From positions 1 through 64,000 of the forward strand of contig NZ_JAFIBY010000008.1 in NCBI RefSeq assembly GCF_017832355.1: 64,000 nt of DNA, in the 5' to 3' direction. Shown here one piece after another: positions 54,948 to 64,000 of this stretch. Every line of letters starts with the position of its first letter. The stretch's first letter is position 1. The stretch comes from Serratia sp. PL17 (GTDB lineage Bacteria > Pseudomonadota > Gammaproteobacteria > Enterobacterales > Enterobacteriaceae). The notes beneath the pieces are model-generated. The model searched no databases, was not told where the DNA came from, and was given only the letters and a program-made list of their open reading frames with translations. Made by a program: the position numbers and the translations under genes.

Positions 54948-57227
54948 TTAGAAGTGGGTGTTTACGCTCATATAGTAAGTGCGGCCAGGTTCGTTGTAGG
55001 TTGCAGCCCCTGCACCGGCAATGTTAATGGTGCCGGTTATTGGGTCGCCGACGTTCTGCGAGTTACCTTCACGGAATTGGCGTTTATCGAACAGGTTGTC
55101 GATACCGGCAGTCAGGCTGACGTTTTTGGTCACATCATAAGTTGCACTGGCGCCAACCACAGCGTATGGGCTGACTTCTTTGGTTTCGGTACCGCTAACC
55201 GGTTTACCCTGGTAGTTGTATTTCTTCGGCTTCTGACGGCCGTACCAGGTCAGGGTCGATTGCATCGACAGTTCCTGGGTTGCCTGCCAGCTCAGCGTCG
55301 AGTTGATGGTGAACTTAGGAATAATCGACAGGTAATCACCAGTGCTCTTATTCTTGTTTTCAATCATATAGGTGGCGTTGTTGGTCCAGGATACGGTCTC
55401 GCTGACCGGGACGTTCAACGTACCTTCCAACCCTTGCACAACCGCTTTTGGTACGTTTTCCCATTGGTAAATGGCGGTACCGGTGCTGCTGATGCCGATT
55501 CGGCTATTACCCGCTTCGATTTTGTTGTGGTAATCGTTACGGAAGTAAGTCACACCGGCCAGCCAGCCGTCATTATGGAACTCCAGGCCAATCTCTTTGT
55601 TGACGCTGGTTTCCGCCTTCAGATCGTCGTTACCGAGCAGGTAACAACCATTTTTGACATCGCTGGAGGAACAACCTTGGCCTTTGCTGTAAAGCAAATA
55701 GTTTTGGTTGGTCTGGTACAGGTTAGGCGCTTTATAGGCGCGGGCGATGCCCATCTTCAGCGTGAAGAAGTCGCCCAGTTCCTGTGACAGATTCAGGGAC
55801 GGGCTCCAGTTGTTGCCGGACTCAGAGTGCAGATCGTAACGCAGGCCCGGTGTCAGCATGGTGGTATCCGTCAGCTCCATGTTGTCTTCGGCAAACAGCG
55901 AGAAGATATGCGCGGAGGCGTAAGGGCTGCGGGTTCCTGTTTCTTGACCAAGAATGGTTCCGCCCATCAGCGTTTGGCTGGTGGAAGATCCATCCTTCAT
56001 TCTCTGTTGGTTCCACTCGGTTCCCACCGTGGCAGTTTGCGTCACGCCCAGTTCAAATGGCACGCTGACTTCACTGTGCGCCAGGAAGTCGTCCAGTTTG
56101 GTCGTACCGAAACCGTTATTTTTAGGATCAAAGATGCCTTCGGTACCGCCGGCTAGACCTTCGCTCAGACGCGTATTACGCGTTCGTTCGAACTGAATAT
56201 AGTTGTTGGTGCTGACACCGTTATCCCAGGCACCGCGGTGGTTGAGGCCGAAGGTTTCGCGGTAAATGCGGTTGGTCTCTTTACCGTAGTTGCTCTGTAC
56301 CAACGCATTGGCGTTGGTGTTTTGAGTATCACCGGCATACAGGTTGCCCTGACGGCCGTAAGCATACTCAAACTCCAGTGACTGCAAGTGCGCAAAGTCC
56401 CAATGCAGCATGGCATCGATATTTTTGTCTTCTACGCCTTCGCGTCCGGCGGGGGTGCTGTTGGCGTAGGCTGGCGCACGGTAAGATTTATGCGATTCGT
56501 TAATATCCCACGCATCGGCCTGAGTTTTGCTGTAACCACCGAACAAGCGGAAGCTGAGTTCATCGGTCAGCGGGCCGGAGAGGCTGAAGTCGGTACGCTT
56601 GGTAGCGCCTTCTTGCTTATGCTGCGGTACGTTGAAGAACGCATTCAGAGAGCCGTGCAGCTCTTTGGTGTCCTTCTTGGTGATGATGTTAACCACGCCA
56701 CCGGCAGCGCCGTTGCCGTAGCGTGCCGCAGCCGGGCCGCGCAACACTTCGATGCGTTCAATCATCTCTGGAGGTACCCAACCGGTGTCGCCGCGGGTAT
56801 CACGTTCGCCACGCCAGCCCTGGCGCACGGAGTTGCGGCTGGTTGCCGGTTTGCCGTCGATCAGGATCAGGGTGTTTTCCGGGCCCATACCACGGATATC
56901 AAGCTGGCGGTTGTTGCCGCGCTGACCGCTGGTAGAGTTACCGGTCAGGTTAACGCCAGGCATGGTACGGATCAGTTCGCTGATATCGCGTGCGGGTGGG
57001 CGTTTCTTAATTTCTTCGGCCGTGATGGTGGATACCCCCGGCGCCTGCAAATTCTGCTTGGCGGCGGTGACGACGATGGTGTCCTCGTGGGTTTCTTTTT
57101 TGTTTTTGGCGACGTTGTCGGTTTCGGCGGTGGTATCAGTTTGCTGTGCGGCGTGCGCAAAGGCGGACGCGCCTAACCCTAACCCGATGAGTGTGGCTAA
57201 GGAGTAACGAGATAATTTGCGGTTCAT
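54948..57227 (-). CDS. fepA: ferric enterobactin receptor
   Basis: A 759-residue TonB-dependent receptor starting at ATG 57227 (MNRKLSRYSLATLIGLGLGASAFAHA is the signal). An upstream extension is open but has no signal sequence or support. The TonB box is DTIVVTAA; the plug has RDISELIRTMPGVNLTGNSTSGQRGNNRQLDIRGMGPENTLILIDGKP and the barrel ends GRTYYMSVNTHF. It imports ferric enterobactin and related catecholates. It is divergent from fes around a Fur-type site and is followed by a shared terminator. Confidence 0.95.
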   Translation of the reverse strand: MNRKLSRYSLATLIGLGLGASAFAHAAQQTDTTAETDNVAKNKKETHEDTIVVTAAKQNLQAPGVSTITAEEIKKRPPARDISELIRTMPGVNLTGNSTSGQRGNNRQLDIRGMGPENTLILIDGKPATSRNSVRQGWRGERDTRGDTGWVPPEMIERIEVLRGPAAARYGNGAAGGVVNIITKKDTKELHGSLNAFFNVPQHKQEGATKRTDFSLSGPLTDELSFRLFGGYSKTQADAWDINESHKSYRAPAYANSTPAGREGVEDKNIDAMLHWDFAHLQSLEFEYAYGRQGNLYAGDTQNTNANALVQSNYGKETNRIYRETFGLNHRGAWDNGVSTNNYIQFERTRNTRLSEGLAGGTEGIFDPKNNGFGTTKLDDFLAHSEVSVPFELGVTQTATVGTEWNQQRMKDGSSTSQTLMGGTILGQETGTRSPYASAHIFSLFAEDNMELTDTTMLTPGLRYDLHSESGNNWSPSLNLSQELGDFFTLKMGIARAYKAPNLYQTNQNYLLYSKGQGCSSSDVKNGCYLLGNDDLKAETSVNKEIGLEFHNDGWLAGVTYFRNDYHNKIEAGNSRIGISSTGTAIYQWENVPKAVVQGLEGTLNVPVSETVSWTNNATYMIENKNKSTGDYLSIIPKFTINSTLSWQATQELSMQSTLTWYGRQKPKKYNYQGKPVSGTETKEVSPYAVVGASATYDVTKNVSLTAGIDNLFDKRQFREGNSQNVGDPITGTINIAGAGAATYNEPGRTYYMSVNTHF

Positions 57228-57441
57228 GTGAGAGTTCCTACCTTGCTGCCTTTCCCGGGGCACCGACGCAGTAGGCCACCGGCTGAGAGAAGGGCGGTTG
57301 TAGTTTTTGTGTTTTCGAAAATAAAAATCCAACTGGCCGAGACGCAACGGCAACAGCATCGGATTCAGCGCTAAAATCCGGTATCCATCCCTGTTGAAGA
57401 ATACCTGCCCTGTTTGCGAGCCTACACACACTATTGCAAAC

Positions 57442-57460
57442 GCAAATAATTATCAATAGT
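57442..57460. promoter_or_regulatory. Fur box between fepA and fes
   Basis: Within the 321 bp gap 57228-57548, the 19-mer reading ACTATTGATAATTATTTGC on the minus strand matches about 13 of 19 positions of the Fur consensus and keeps the TGATAATTATT core. In E. coli the same gap carries the Fur-controlled divergent fepA and fes promoters. I saw no coding frame worth reporting in the rest of the gap. Confidence 0.7.
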
Positions 57461-57548
57461 ATTCGGTTTACCGTTTTCTTGGGCAGCGCCTCGCGCCGCG
57501 AATTTACCGGCTTTCCTGAAGCTGCCAGCTAAATAGTGAATAGGCGTT

Positions 57549-58919
57549 TTGAAAACAAAATCCGAGTCAGAAAGCAGCAGATTATTATCGAGCAAGCACG
57601 CCGGGCGCCATGGATGGTGGCTGAATATCGCCAAACGCGGCACGCCGCTGGTGGAGCTGCAAGGGGATGGGCGAGGGAAGGTCACATTTTTATGGCGTGA
57701 TCCTCAGGGATGTGAGCTCACTTCAGCCTATCAACGCGTCTGGATCCACATCAATTGCCTGACCGACCACCATCAATCATCGCCGCCGCAGAGCCTGCAA
57801 CGATTAGAAGGCACCGACGTCTGGTACTGGCAAACGGAACTTAGCGCCGACTGGCGTGGCAGCTACTGTTTTATCCCCTGTATGGACGACCGCCCTTTGG
57901 AACACAGTGATGACGATGCGCATGCAAATATGCATTCGATTCGTCACTGGTGGCATCAGGTGTTTGCCGGCGCGACGCAAGACCTGCTTAATCCTCACCG
58001 TTCTTGGGCCGGTGTCAGCGGCAATGTACTGTCGGGTTTGCATATGCCGGAAGCGCCGCCGCAACCCGCCTGGCAGGATTTTGATCGCTACGCGGTCGCC
58101 AGCGGTCGTTGTACGCCAGCACCGCCGGCGAGATTGCAGCGCCACCCTTGGCACAGCAAGCGGTTGGGCAACACCCGTAATGTCTGGGTGTATACCACTG
58201 GCGACAGCAATCCGGGGCAGCGCCCGTTGGCGGTGTTATTGGATGGCCAGTTTTGGTCGAGCAATATGCCCGTCTGGGATCCGCTGATGCAGTTAACCCG
58301 AGAAGGCACACTGCCGGAAGCGGTTTATTTACTGATCGACATTATCGATCTCAAGCACCGTACTCAGGAGCTGGCCTGCAATGAAGATTTCTGGCTGGCG
58401 GTGCAAGAGGAACTGTTGCCGCAGGTTGCCGAATGGGCACCGCACAGCCGCGATCCGGCCCGCACCCTGGTGTGTGGCCAAAGTTTCGGTGGTTTATCTT
58501 CACTGTACGCCGGGTTGCACTGGCCACAGTGCTTCGGCGGGGTGATCAGCCAGTCAGGCTCTTTCTGGTGGCCACGACGTGATATGTACCAGCGCGAAGC
58601 GATACCGGCCGATGCGGGTTGGTTGCTGCGTCAAGTCGAGCAGGGCGTTGGTAAAGGTAAATTGAACGTGTTTATGGAAGCCGGCGTGCACGAAAAAGTC
58701 GCGCACCGGGTAAATGACCGAATGGCAGATTTGTTGCGTGATGCCGGTCACCGGGTGCAATACCGGACGGTGGCGGGTGGGCATGACTACCTCTGTTGGC
58801 GTGGCGGTTTGATCGATGGACTACAGGCGTTGTGGGCAGATCAGTACCCTGCGTCTGCGGCCAAGCTAACTTTTTCTGCCCAAGGAGTCCGCGATGGAAA
58901 CTCTGAACCCGTTCGATGA
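57549..58919 (+). CDS. fes: enterochelin esterase
   Basis: A 456-residue Fes starting at TTG 57549 (MKTKSESESSRLLSSKHAGRHG); a later start is possible, because the family only aligns from about WRDPQGCELTSAYQRVWIHINCLTDHHQ. The catalytic serine is Ser312 (CGQSFGGLSSLYAGLHWPQCFG) and the histidine is in GGHDYLCWRGGL. It hydrolyses the trilactone of imported ferric enterobactin in the cytoplasm to free iron. Its end overlaps the MbtH-like gene by 26 bp, which starts the fes-mbtH-entF transcript. Confidence 0.94.
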   Translation: MKTKSESESSRLLSSKHAGRHGWWLNIAKRGTPLVELQGDGRGKVTFLWRDPQGCELTSAYQRVWIHINCLTDHHQSSPPQSLQRLEGTDVWYWQTELSADWRGSYCFIPCMDDRPLEHSDDDAHANMHSIRHWWHQVFAGATQDLLNPHRSWAGVSGNVLSGLHMPEAPPQPAWQDFDRYAVASGRCTPAPPARLQRHPWHSKRLGNTRNVWVYTTGDSNPGQRPLAVLLDGQFWSSNMPVWDPLMQLTREGTLPEAVYLLIDIIDLKHRTQELACNEDFWLAVQEELLPQVAEWAPHSRDPARTLVCGQSFGGLSSLYAGLHWPQCFGGVISQSGSFWWPRRDMYQREAIPADAGWLLRQVEQGVGKGKLNVFMEAGVHEKVAHRVNDRMADLLRDAGHRVQYRTVAGGHDYLCWRGGLIDGLQALWADQYPASAAKLTFSAQGVRDGNSEPVR

Positions 58920-59100
58920 CGAACAACAAATCTGCCTGATTGTGCGCAATGACGAGCAGCAATGCAGCCTGTGGCCTGATTTTAGCGCAGTACCGGCGGG
59001 GTGGACGCCGGTATTCGGCCCGGCAGCACGGTCACAATGCGTGAACTGGCTGGAACAGCATTGGCAGGATATACGGCCCGCATCACTGCGTAAGGCGTGA
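58894..59100 (+). CDS. ybdZ: MbtH-like protein (YbdZ)
   Basis: A 68-residue MbtH-family protein: NPFDDEQQICLIVRNDEQQCSLWPDFSAVPAGWTPVFGPAARSQCVNWLEQHWQDIRPASL, with the family tryptophans and the NPFDD and SLWP marks. Such proteins bind and help fold the adenylation domain of partner peptide synthetases, here EntF, whose gene starts on its stop codon. It overlaps the 3' end of fes. In E. coli the order fes-ybdZ-entF is the same. Confidence 0.95.
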   Translation: METLNPFDDEQQICLIVRNDEQQCSLWPDFSAVPAGWTPVFGPAARSQCVNWLEQHWQDIRPASLRKA

Positions 59101-62100
59101 TGGCGTCAATACCGAAAACAGGAGTCAGTACCTTGTCAGACAGCACTTTGTTATCGGCCGAACAGCAGCTCGCCACTGAGCTGCCGTTGGTCGCCGCGCA
59201 ACCTGGAATTTGGGTTGCCGATCAAATTTCACCGCATGCCAATGCGTATGCGGTTTCCCACTACATCGAACTCAATGGCGCGTTGGATCAGGATCGTTTG
59301 ATGCAGGCGATTGCACAGGGCTTGTCCGAAGTGGATACCCTGCAGTACCGCTTTGACGAGCGTGATGGGGTTCCTGTGCAATGGCATGATCCGTCACTCG
59401 CGATCCTGCCGGTAGAATATCTTGATCTCAGCGATTCTCCTGATGCCGCGGCGGCGGCACGCGCTGTCATGCAACTGGATATGTCCGGTGATTTACGTAT
59501 CGGCAGCGGCAATGCGCTGTATCGGCATATCTTGATTCGTCTGTCGGAACGACGTTGGTTCTGGTATCAGCGTTATCACCATATTCTGGTTGATGGCTTC
59601 AGTTTCACTGCTATTGCCCGTAGAATTGCCCATATTTATACCCGGATGTTACGTAATGAACAGCCGGATCCGACGCCGTTTAGCGCATTCAGTGAGGTGG
59701 TCGAGGAGTATCAGCGCTATGCGCAGTCGGCTACGAGCCAACGCGACGCCGCGTTTTGGCTCAATAAGGCACAACAGTTGCCGGCACCGGCAACCCTTTG
59801 CCCGCAACCCTTGGCTGGACAGACGCCGACCACCCGTATTCATCGGTTGTCGCAACTGTGCGACCAGCAGGACTTTAGCCAACTGGTGAACGCCGGTCAG
59901 CAGCAATTTAGCGTGGCAGATATGGCGCTGGCACTGGTGGCGTTATGGGTGTCTCGTCTGAGTGGCCACGCCAGTTTCAGCGCCGGTTTCATCTTTATGC
60001 GCCGTACCGGTTCGGCGGCGTTGTGTGCCAACGGCCCGGTGATTAACGTATTGCCGATCGAAATGCACCTCGAGCCGCAGGCGACCTTGAGCGACGTTGC
60101 CGGCAATATTGGCCGCGAGCTGAAAATCGTCCGTCGCCATCAGCGCTATGAGGCGGAACAGGTACAACGGGATCTGGGGCGGATTGGCGATGCTCAGCCG
60201 CTGTACGGCACGGTTTTCAACTTTAAAATGTTCGACTTCCAGTTGGACTTTGGCGGTATTGACGGTATTACCCATGAATTGGCATCAGGGCCCGTTCGGG
60301 ATCTGGAGGTAGCGCTGTACCTGGATGAGTCCGGTACGCTGAAGGTTGATTTGCTGGCCAATGCCGAGCGCTATCAGCGTGATGAGTTGGCTGCGCATTT
60401 ACAGCGTTTGCCGTTATTGTTGCGTCAGTTTGCCGCACAGCCCCAGATGCCGATTAGCGAAGCCGATTTGCTTACCGAGCAAGATCATGAACTGCTGGCC
60501 AGGGTTAACGACACTGCGCATCCGGTGGCACCGCAAACGCTGACAGACCTGTTGGCAGACCAGGCGCTGAAAACCCCGGATGCCCCGGCACTGGCTGATG
60601 CGCAATACCAGTTCAGCTACCGGGAAACGCGTGAACAGGTTATGGCGTTGGCGCGCCAATTGACCGCTCAGGGCGTACAGCCTGGGGATATCGTCGCCGT
60701 CGCGTTGCCGCGTTCCGTGTTCCTGTCGTTGGCATTAATGGCCATTGTTGAGGCTGGCGCGGCTTATTTACCGCTGGACACCGGTTATCCTGACGAACGC
60801 CTCAGCATGATGCTGGAGGACGCCTCCCCACGCCTGATCATCACCGAACCTGGCCAGCAAGCGCGTTTTGCCGGCAAGGGCGATATTTTCCTGTATGACG
60901 CACCGCTGGCGGCTGACAGTGCAGCGGATGCTGTGCTCCACGGGCCTACGCCGTATCATCCGGCCTACATTATCTTTACCTCGGGTTCGACCGGGCGGCC
61001 AAAAGGTGTGCTGGTGGGTCACCAGGCGATCGTCAACCGTTTGTTGTGGATGCAGCATCAGTATCCGATGACCGCGGGCGACGTGGTGTTGCAGAAAACC
61101 CCTTGCAGCTTTGATGTTTCGGTGTGGGAGTTTTTCTGGCCGCTGATGGTGGGGGCGCAATTGGTGATGGCACCGCCGGAGGCGCATCGCGATCCGGAAC
61201 AGCTGCTGCAATTGATTGACCGGTATCGGGTGACCACCATGCACTTTGTGCCTTCGATGCTGGCGGCCTTTGTGGGGGCGCTAGACAGCCGACACGCGGT
61301 GGCCTGCTGCGCACCATTACGACAGGTGTTCTGCAGCGGCGAAGCACTGCCTGCCGAGCTGTGTCGCTTATGGCAAAGCCGCACCGCTGTCCCGTTGCAC
61401 AACCTGTATGGTCCGACCGAAGCCGCTGTGGATGTCAGTTGGCACCCGGCTTGGGGCGAGGCGTTGGCCGCTGTCACGGGGGCTAACGTGCCGATCGGTT
61501 TGCCGGTGTGGAATACCGGGTTGCGCATCCTTGACGCCCGTCTACGTCCGGTGCCGCCGGGTGTTGCTGGCGACTTGTATCTTACCGGTGTACAGCTGGC
61601 ACAGGGGTATTTGGGGCGACCGGAGCTGACGGCCAGCCGCTTTGTGGCCGATCCTGAGGGTAAGGGTGGCCGAATGTACCGCACGGGCGACGTTGCCCGC
61701 TGGTTGCCAGGCGGCGAGGTCGAATACCTTGGCCGTAGTGACGATCAATTAAAAATTCGTGGTCAGCGCATCGAACTGAGTGAAATCGATCATGCGCTGC
61801 TGTCGTTGCCGGGCATCAAGCAGGCGGTTACGCATGCGCTGGTGCTGAATAATACGCCAACCGATTCTGCCGGCGGCGATGCCCGCCAACTGGTGGGGTA
61901 TTTGGTGGCGCAGCCGGACGTACGTCTTGATCTGGACGCGCTGCGTGCTGCGCTGGCCGATCGTCTGCCGCCACATATGGTGCCGGTAGCGTTGGTTGAG
62001 ATGGCGTCTCTGCCGCTGAGTGCCAACGGCAAGCTGGATCGTAAAGCTTTACCGCAACCGCAAAGCGGCGTCAGAGCCGCAGGGCGTGAACCTGCAGCGG

Positions 62101-63077
62101 GGCTGGAAACGGCAATCGCCACCGTGTTCGCCCGGTTGCTGCAGCGTGAAACTGTCTTTGCCGACGACGATTTCTTCGCTCTCGGCGGGCACTCGCTGCT
62201 GGCGATGCGCCTGGCGGCGGAACTGCGTCGTGATCTGGGCAAGGCGGTGTCTGTCGGGCAGGTGATGGTCGCTTCTCGCGTGGAACAACTGGCGCAGTTG
62301 CTGGCGCAAGAGCGCACGCAGGAAGAAGCGGACCAGACGGGTTTTGACAGCATATTGCCACTGCGTACCACCGAGGGGCCGACGTTGTTCTGTCTGCATC
62401 CGGCCTCTGGATTCTCCTGGCAGTTCAGCGTACTGCCGCGCTATATCGATCAGCATTGGTCGCTGGTGGGGATTCAGTCACCGCGCCCCGACGGCCCGCT
62501 GGCGCTCAGTGAGCACATGGATCAGGTGTGCGACGCGCATCTGGAGAAAGTATTGCAGGTGCAGCCGCACGGTCCGTATCACTTTATCGGTTATTCGCTG
62601 GGTGGCACGTTGGCACAGGGTATCGCAGCCAGGTTGCAGGCGCGGGGTGAAGACGTGGCCTTCCTTGGGTTGCTGGATACCTACCCGCCGGAAACGCAGA
62701 ACTGGGACGTGATGCTGGATGACAACGTGCTAAAAGAAGTTCAGCGCGAACGTCAGCAATTCCTGGCAGTGTCCGAGGATGCGCTTGATCCGGCATTGGG
62801 TGAAACCCGTGTGGCGATGTTCGATAATATCGAAGCCAACTACGCCGACTCGGTACGCCTGCTTTCTGCGACCAATACGGCGAACTTCAAAGGGCAGGCG
62901 ACGCTGTTTGTTGCACGTCAGACCTTGCAGGAAGGGATGGATGTCCAGCAGACCTGGGCGAAATACGTGGATACCTTGCAGGTGCATGAACTCGATTGTG
63001 CGCACGTAGATATCGTTTCACCCACCTCATTCAAAGTATTGGGGCCGTTATTGAACCGCATACTTCGAGCGTTGTAA
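59100..63077 (+). CDS. entF: enterobactin synthetase component F (serine-activating NRPS)
   Basis: A 1325-residue peptide synthetase with condensation, adenylation, carrier and thioesterase domains in that order. Condensation: HHILVDG near residue 160. Adenylation: IIFTSGSTGRPKGVLVG, then FDVSVWEFFWP (about 671) and NLYGPTEAAVDVSW; the specificity residues read DVWHFSLVD, the known serine code. Carrier: GGHSL with Ser1032 for the phosphopantetheine arm. Thioesterase: GYSLGG with Ser1166 and an essential His near 1302. It loads serine, joins it to dihydroxybenzoate and closes the trilactone. The start overlaps the ybdZ stop (TGATG). It is slightly longer than E. coli EntF (1293). Confidence 0.95.
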   Translation: MASIPKTGVSTLSDSTLLSAEQQLATELPLVAAQPGIWVADQISPHANAYAVSHYIELNGALDQDRLMQAIAQGLSEVDTLQYRFDERDGVPVQWHDPSLAILPVEYLDLSDSPDAAAAARAVMQLDMSGDLRIGSGNALYRHILIRLSERRWFWYQRYHHILVDGFSFTAIARRIAHIYTRMLRNEQPDPTPFSAFSEVVEEYQRYAQSATSQRDAAFWLNKAQQLPAPATLCPQPLAGQTPTTRIHRLSQLCDQQDFSQLVNAGQQQFSVADMALALVALWVSRLSGHASFSAGFIFMRRTGSAALCANGPVINVLPIEMHLEPQATLSDVAGNIGRELKIVRRHQRYEAEQVQRDLGRIGDAQPLYGTVFNFKMFDFQLDFGGIDGITHELASGPVRDLEVALYLDESGTLKVDLLANAERYQRDELAAHLQRLPLLLRQFAAQPQMPISEADLLTEQDHELLARVNDTAHPVAPQTLTDLLADQALKTPDAPALADAQYQFSYRETREQVMALARQLTAQGVQPGDIVAVALPRSVFLSLALMAIVEAGAAYLPLDTGYPDERLSMMLEDASPRLIITEPGQQARFAGKGDIFLYDAPLAADSAADAVLHGPTPYHPAYIIFTSGSTGRPKGVLVGHQAIVNRLLWMQHQYPMTAGDVVLQKTPCSFDVSVWEFFWPLMVGAQLVMAPPEAHRDPEQLLQLIDRYRVTTMHFVPSMLAAFVGALDSRHAVACCAPLRQVFCSGEALPAELCRLWQSRTAVPLHNLYGPTEAAVDVSWHPAWGEALAAVTGANVPIGLPVWNTGLRILDARLRPVPPGVAGDLYLTGVQLAQGYLGRPELTASRFVADPEGKGGRMYRTGDVARWLPGGEVEYLGRSDDQLKIRGQRIELSEIDHALLSLPGIKQAVTHALVLNNTPTDSAGGDARQLVGYLVAQPDVRLDLDALRAALADRLPPHMVPVALVEMASLPLSANGKLDRKALPQPQSGVRAAGREPAAGLETAIATVFARLLQRETVFADDDFFALGGHSLLAMRLAAELRRDLGKAVSVGQVMVASRVEQLAQLLAQERTQEEADQTGFDSILPLRTTEGPTLFCLHPASGFSWQFSVLPRYIDQHWSLVGIQSPRPDGPLALSEHMDQVCDAHLEKVLQVQPHGPYHFIGYSLGGTLAQGIAARLQARGEDVAFLGLLDTYPPETQNWDVMLDDNVLKEVQRERQQFLAVSEDALDPALGETRVAMFDNIEANYADSVRLLSATNTANFKGQATLFVARQTLQEGMDVQQTWAKYVDTLQVHELDCAHVDIVSPTSFKVLGPLLNRILRAL

Positions 63078-63122
63078 TCCCCAGTGAGGGTAGGGGATGA
63101 ATACATTCGTCCCGATTAACGC

Positions 63123-63142
63123 GGGCCCAGCATGCTGGGCCC
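63123..63142. terminator. hairpin between entF and fepC
   Basis: A perfect 20 bp palindrome, GGGCCCAGCATGCTGGGCCC, between two convergent genes (46 bp past the entF stop and 13 bp past the fepC stop). There is no T tract on either side, so it may be a termination or transcript-stabilising hairpin. Confidence 0.5.
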
Positions 63143-63154
63143 CTACAATCTCGA

Positions 63155-63955
63155 TTACTTACCCAGTGGTACCACCAACGGCGTGTGCGAAACCGGATCA
63201 TCAATGATCATGCAGCGCAGGCCGTACACCTTTTCGATCAGTTCCGGCGTCACAATATCCTTAGGCGCACCTTCGGCAACGACCTTGCCGTCTCGCATGG
63301 CGATCAGATGCGTGGCATAACGGCAGGCATGGTTAAGATCGTGCAGCACGACCACCAACGTATGACCGTTTTCACGGTTTAACTGGCGCATGAGCTCCAG
63401 CAAATCTATCTGATGGGTGATATCCAGCCAGGTGGTCGGTTCATCCAGCAGCAACAGCGGTGTTTGCTGCGCTAATACCATCGCAATCCACACGCGTTGG
63501 CGTTGCCCGCCAGAAAGCGTATCCACCGGCTGTTCGGACAGCTCAAAAACGCCGGTCGAACGCATGGCCTGTTCCACTGCCTGTTGGTCTTCCTCACGCC
63601 AGCGACTGAACAGACGCTGATGCGGATAGCGGCCTCGGGCCACCAAATCAAACACGGTAATGTCGCCCGGCGCTGTTGAGCTTTGCGGCAGCAACCCCAG
63701 TTGGCGTGCCACCTCTTTGGTCGCATATTCGCTAATCTGTTTGCCGTTTAGCCAGACCGCGCCTGCCTGTGGTTGGATCAGACGGCTGAGGGTGCGCAAC
63801 AAGGTAGATTTTCCACAGGCATTTGGCCCGATAATGACCGTCAGTTCACCGTGCGGGATGGAGACGGAAAGGTCGCTTGCGACGATTTTTTTGTCATAAC
63901 CGAGCGTCAGGTGTTCAGCGCGCAATGGCGCGGTCTGCAAGGGATCAGCATTCAT
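63155..63955 (-). CDS. fepC: ferric enterobactin ABC transporter ATPase
   Basis: A 266-residue ATPase of the FecE/FepC type. Walker A GPNACGKSTLLRTLSR, signature LSGGQRQRVWIAMVLAQQ, Walker B LLLLDEPTTWLDITHQ and the switch His VVVLHDLNHACRYATH are complete. It energises import of ferric enterobactin across the inner membrane with FepDG. Its ATG overlaps the stop of the preceding gene (ATGA). The E. coli fepE gene that lies between entF and fepC is absent. Confidence 0.95.
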   Translation of the reverse strand: MNADPLQTAPLRAEHLTLGYDKKIVASDLSVSIPHGELTVIIGPNACGKSTLLRTLSRLIQPQAGAVWLNGKQISEYATKEVARQLGLLPQSSTAPGDITVFDLVARGRYPHQRLFSRWREEDQQAVEQAMRSTGVFELSEQPVDTLSGGQRQRVWIAMVLAQQTPLLLLDEPTTWLDITHQIDLLELMRQLNRENGHTLVVVLHDLNHACRYATHLIAMRDGKVVAEGAPKDIVTPELIEKVYGLRCMIIDDPVSHTPLVVPLGK

Positions 63956-64000
63956 TTTGTTCGTGACTCACGGATTAATAACCAAATCAGGTAAATGCCA
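63952..64000 (-). CDS. fepG: C-terminal end of an iron-siderophore permease (fepG-like), cut by window edge
   Basis: The last 15 residues, GIYLIWLLIRESRTK, before a TGA that overlaps the fepC ATG by 4 bp. The pattern fits the end of the FecCD family of ABC permeases, whose last helix ends with an (F/L)IWLLxR motif. Position before fepC matches E. coli fepG. The bulk of the gene is outside the window. Confidence 0.7.
   Translation of the reverse strand, partial: GIYLIWLLIRESRTK

Noticed and set aside
54954-55787. A 277-codon plus-strand frame opposite fepA
   Set aside because: It mirrors beta-barrel coding sequence and has no ribosome site or family match.

Overview
The window reads as chromosomal DNA of a Serratia-like member of the Enterobacterales (S. 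marcescens / plymuthica / liquefaciens type). The main evidence is a chitinolytic locus whose CBP21, ChiR, ChiB and ChiWXYZ products closely resemble the Serratia proteins as I remember them. It sits in a backbone that follows the E. coli order tktB-talA-maeB ... hemF-amiA-ypeA-yfeZYX ... cysPTWAM ... crr-ptsIH-cysK-cysZ-zipA-ligA-ypeB-yfeH-yfeR. All identifications are from protein sequence recall and motif reading; no database search was run.

Layout. 1-1.1 kb: tktB (5' end only) and talA. 1.3-6.4 kb: chitin island (cbp21, chiR, chiB, then the holin/endopeptidase/spanin cassette chiWXYZ). 6.7-9.0 kb: maeB. 9.1-12.0 kb: a Phd/Doc toxin-antitoxin pair and the S-methylmethionine salvage pair mmuP-mmuM; mmuP is frameshifted in a run of nine G. 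12.1-18.6 kb: an iron-regulated cluster with two Fur-box-like sites: a ChaN lipoprotein, a dedicated TonB, an exported oligopeptidase-B-like peptidase and a TonB-dependent receptor. 18.6-24.6 kb: yaiI-hemF, amiA, ypeA, ygiW, yfeZ, yfeY, yfeX. 24.8-29.7 kb: sulfate/thiosulfate uptake and cysteine synthesis (cysPTWA, cysM). 29.7-35.0 kb: MacAB efflux/ABC system divergent from a CpxRA-like two-component system. 35.3-45.9 kb: crr-ptsI-ptsH, cysK, cysZ, zipA, ligA, ypeB, yfeH/yfeR. 45.9-50.2 kb: a FlxA-like protein, a nucleotidyltransferase, eutBC and a LysR regulator. 50.7-53.2 kb: acetoin/butanediol branch budAB with an unusual leader. 53.3-54.9 kb: an orphan DppA-like binding protein. 54.9-64 kb: enterobactin locus fepA / fes-mbtH-entF / fepC-fepG (fepG cut by the window end).

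How the parts fit. Three nutrient themes dominate: chitin degradation and release of its enzymes; iron acquisition (catecholate siderophore system plus the separate TonB/peptidase/receptor cluster); and sulfur (cys genes, MetJ-box-controlled S-methylmethionine salvage). The large eut operon that lies between maeB and hemF in E. coli is absent from that interval. Accessory genes occupy it instead, and only eutB and eutC appear, about 29 kb away. The likely least-described system is the 12.1-18.6 kb iron-regulated cluster. A palindromic dispersed repeat of about 125 bp occurs three times, and a 35 bp end-to-end deletion form occurs once. No rRNA, tRNA, CRISPR array, insertion sequence or prophage was seen.
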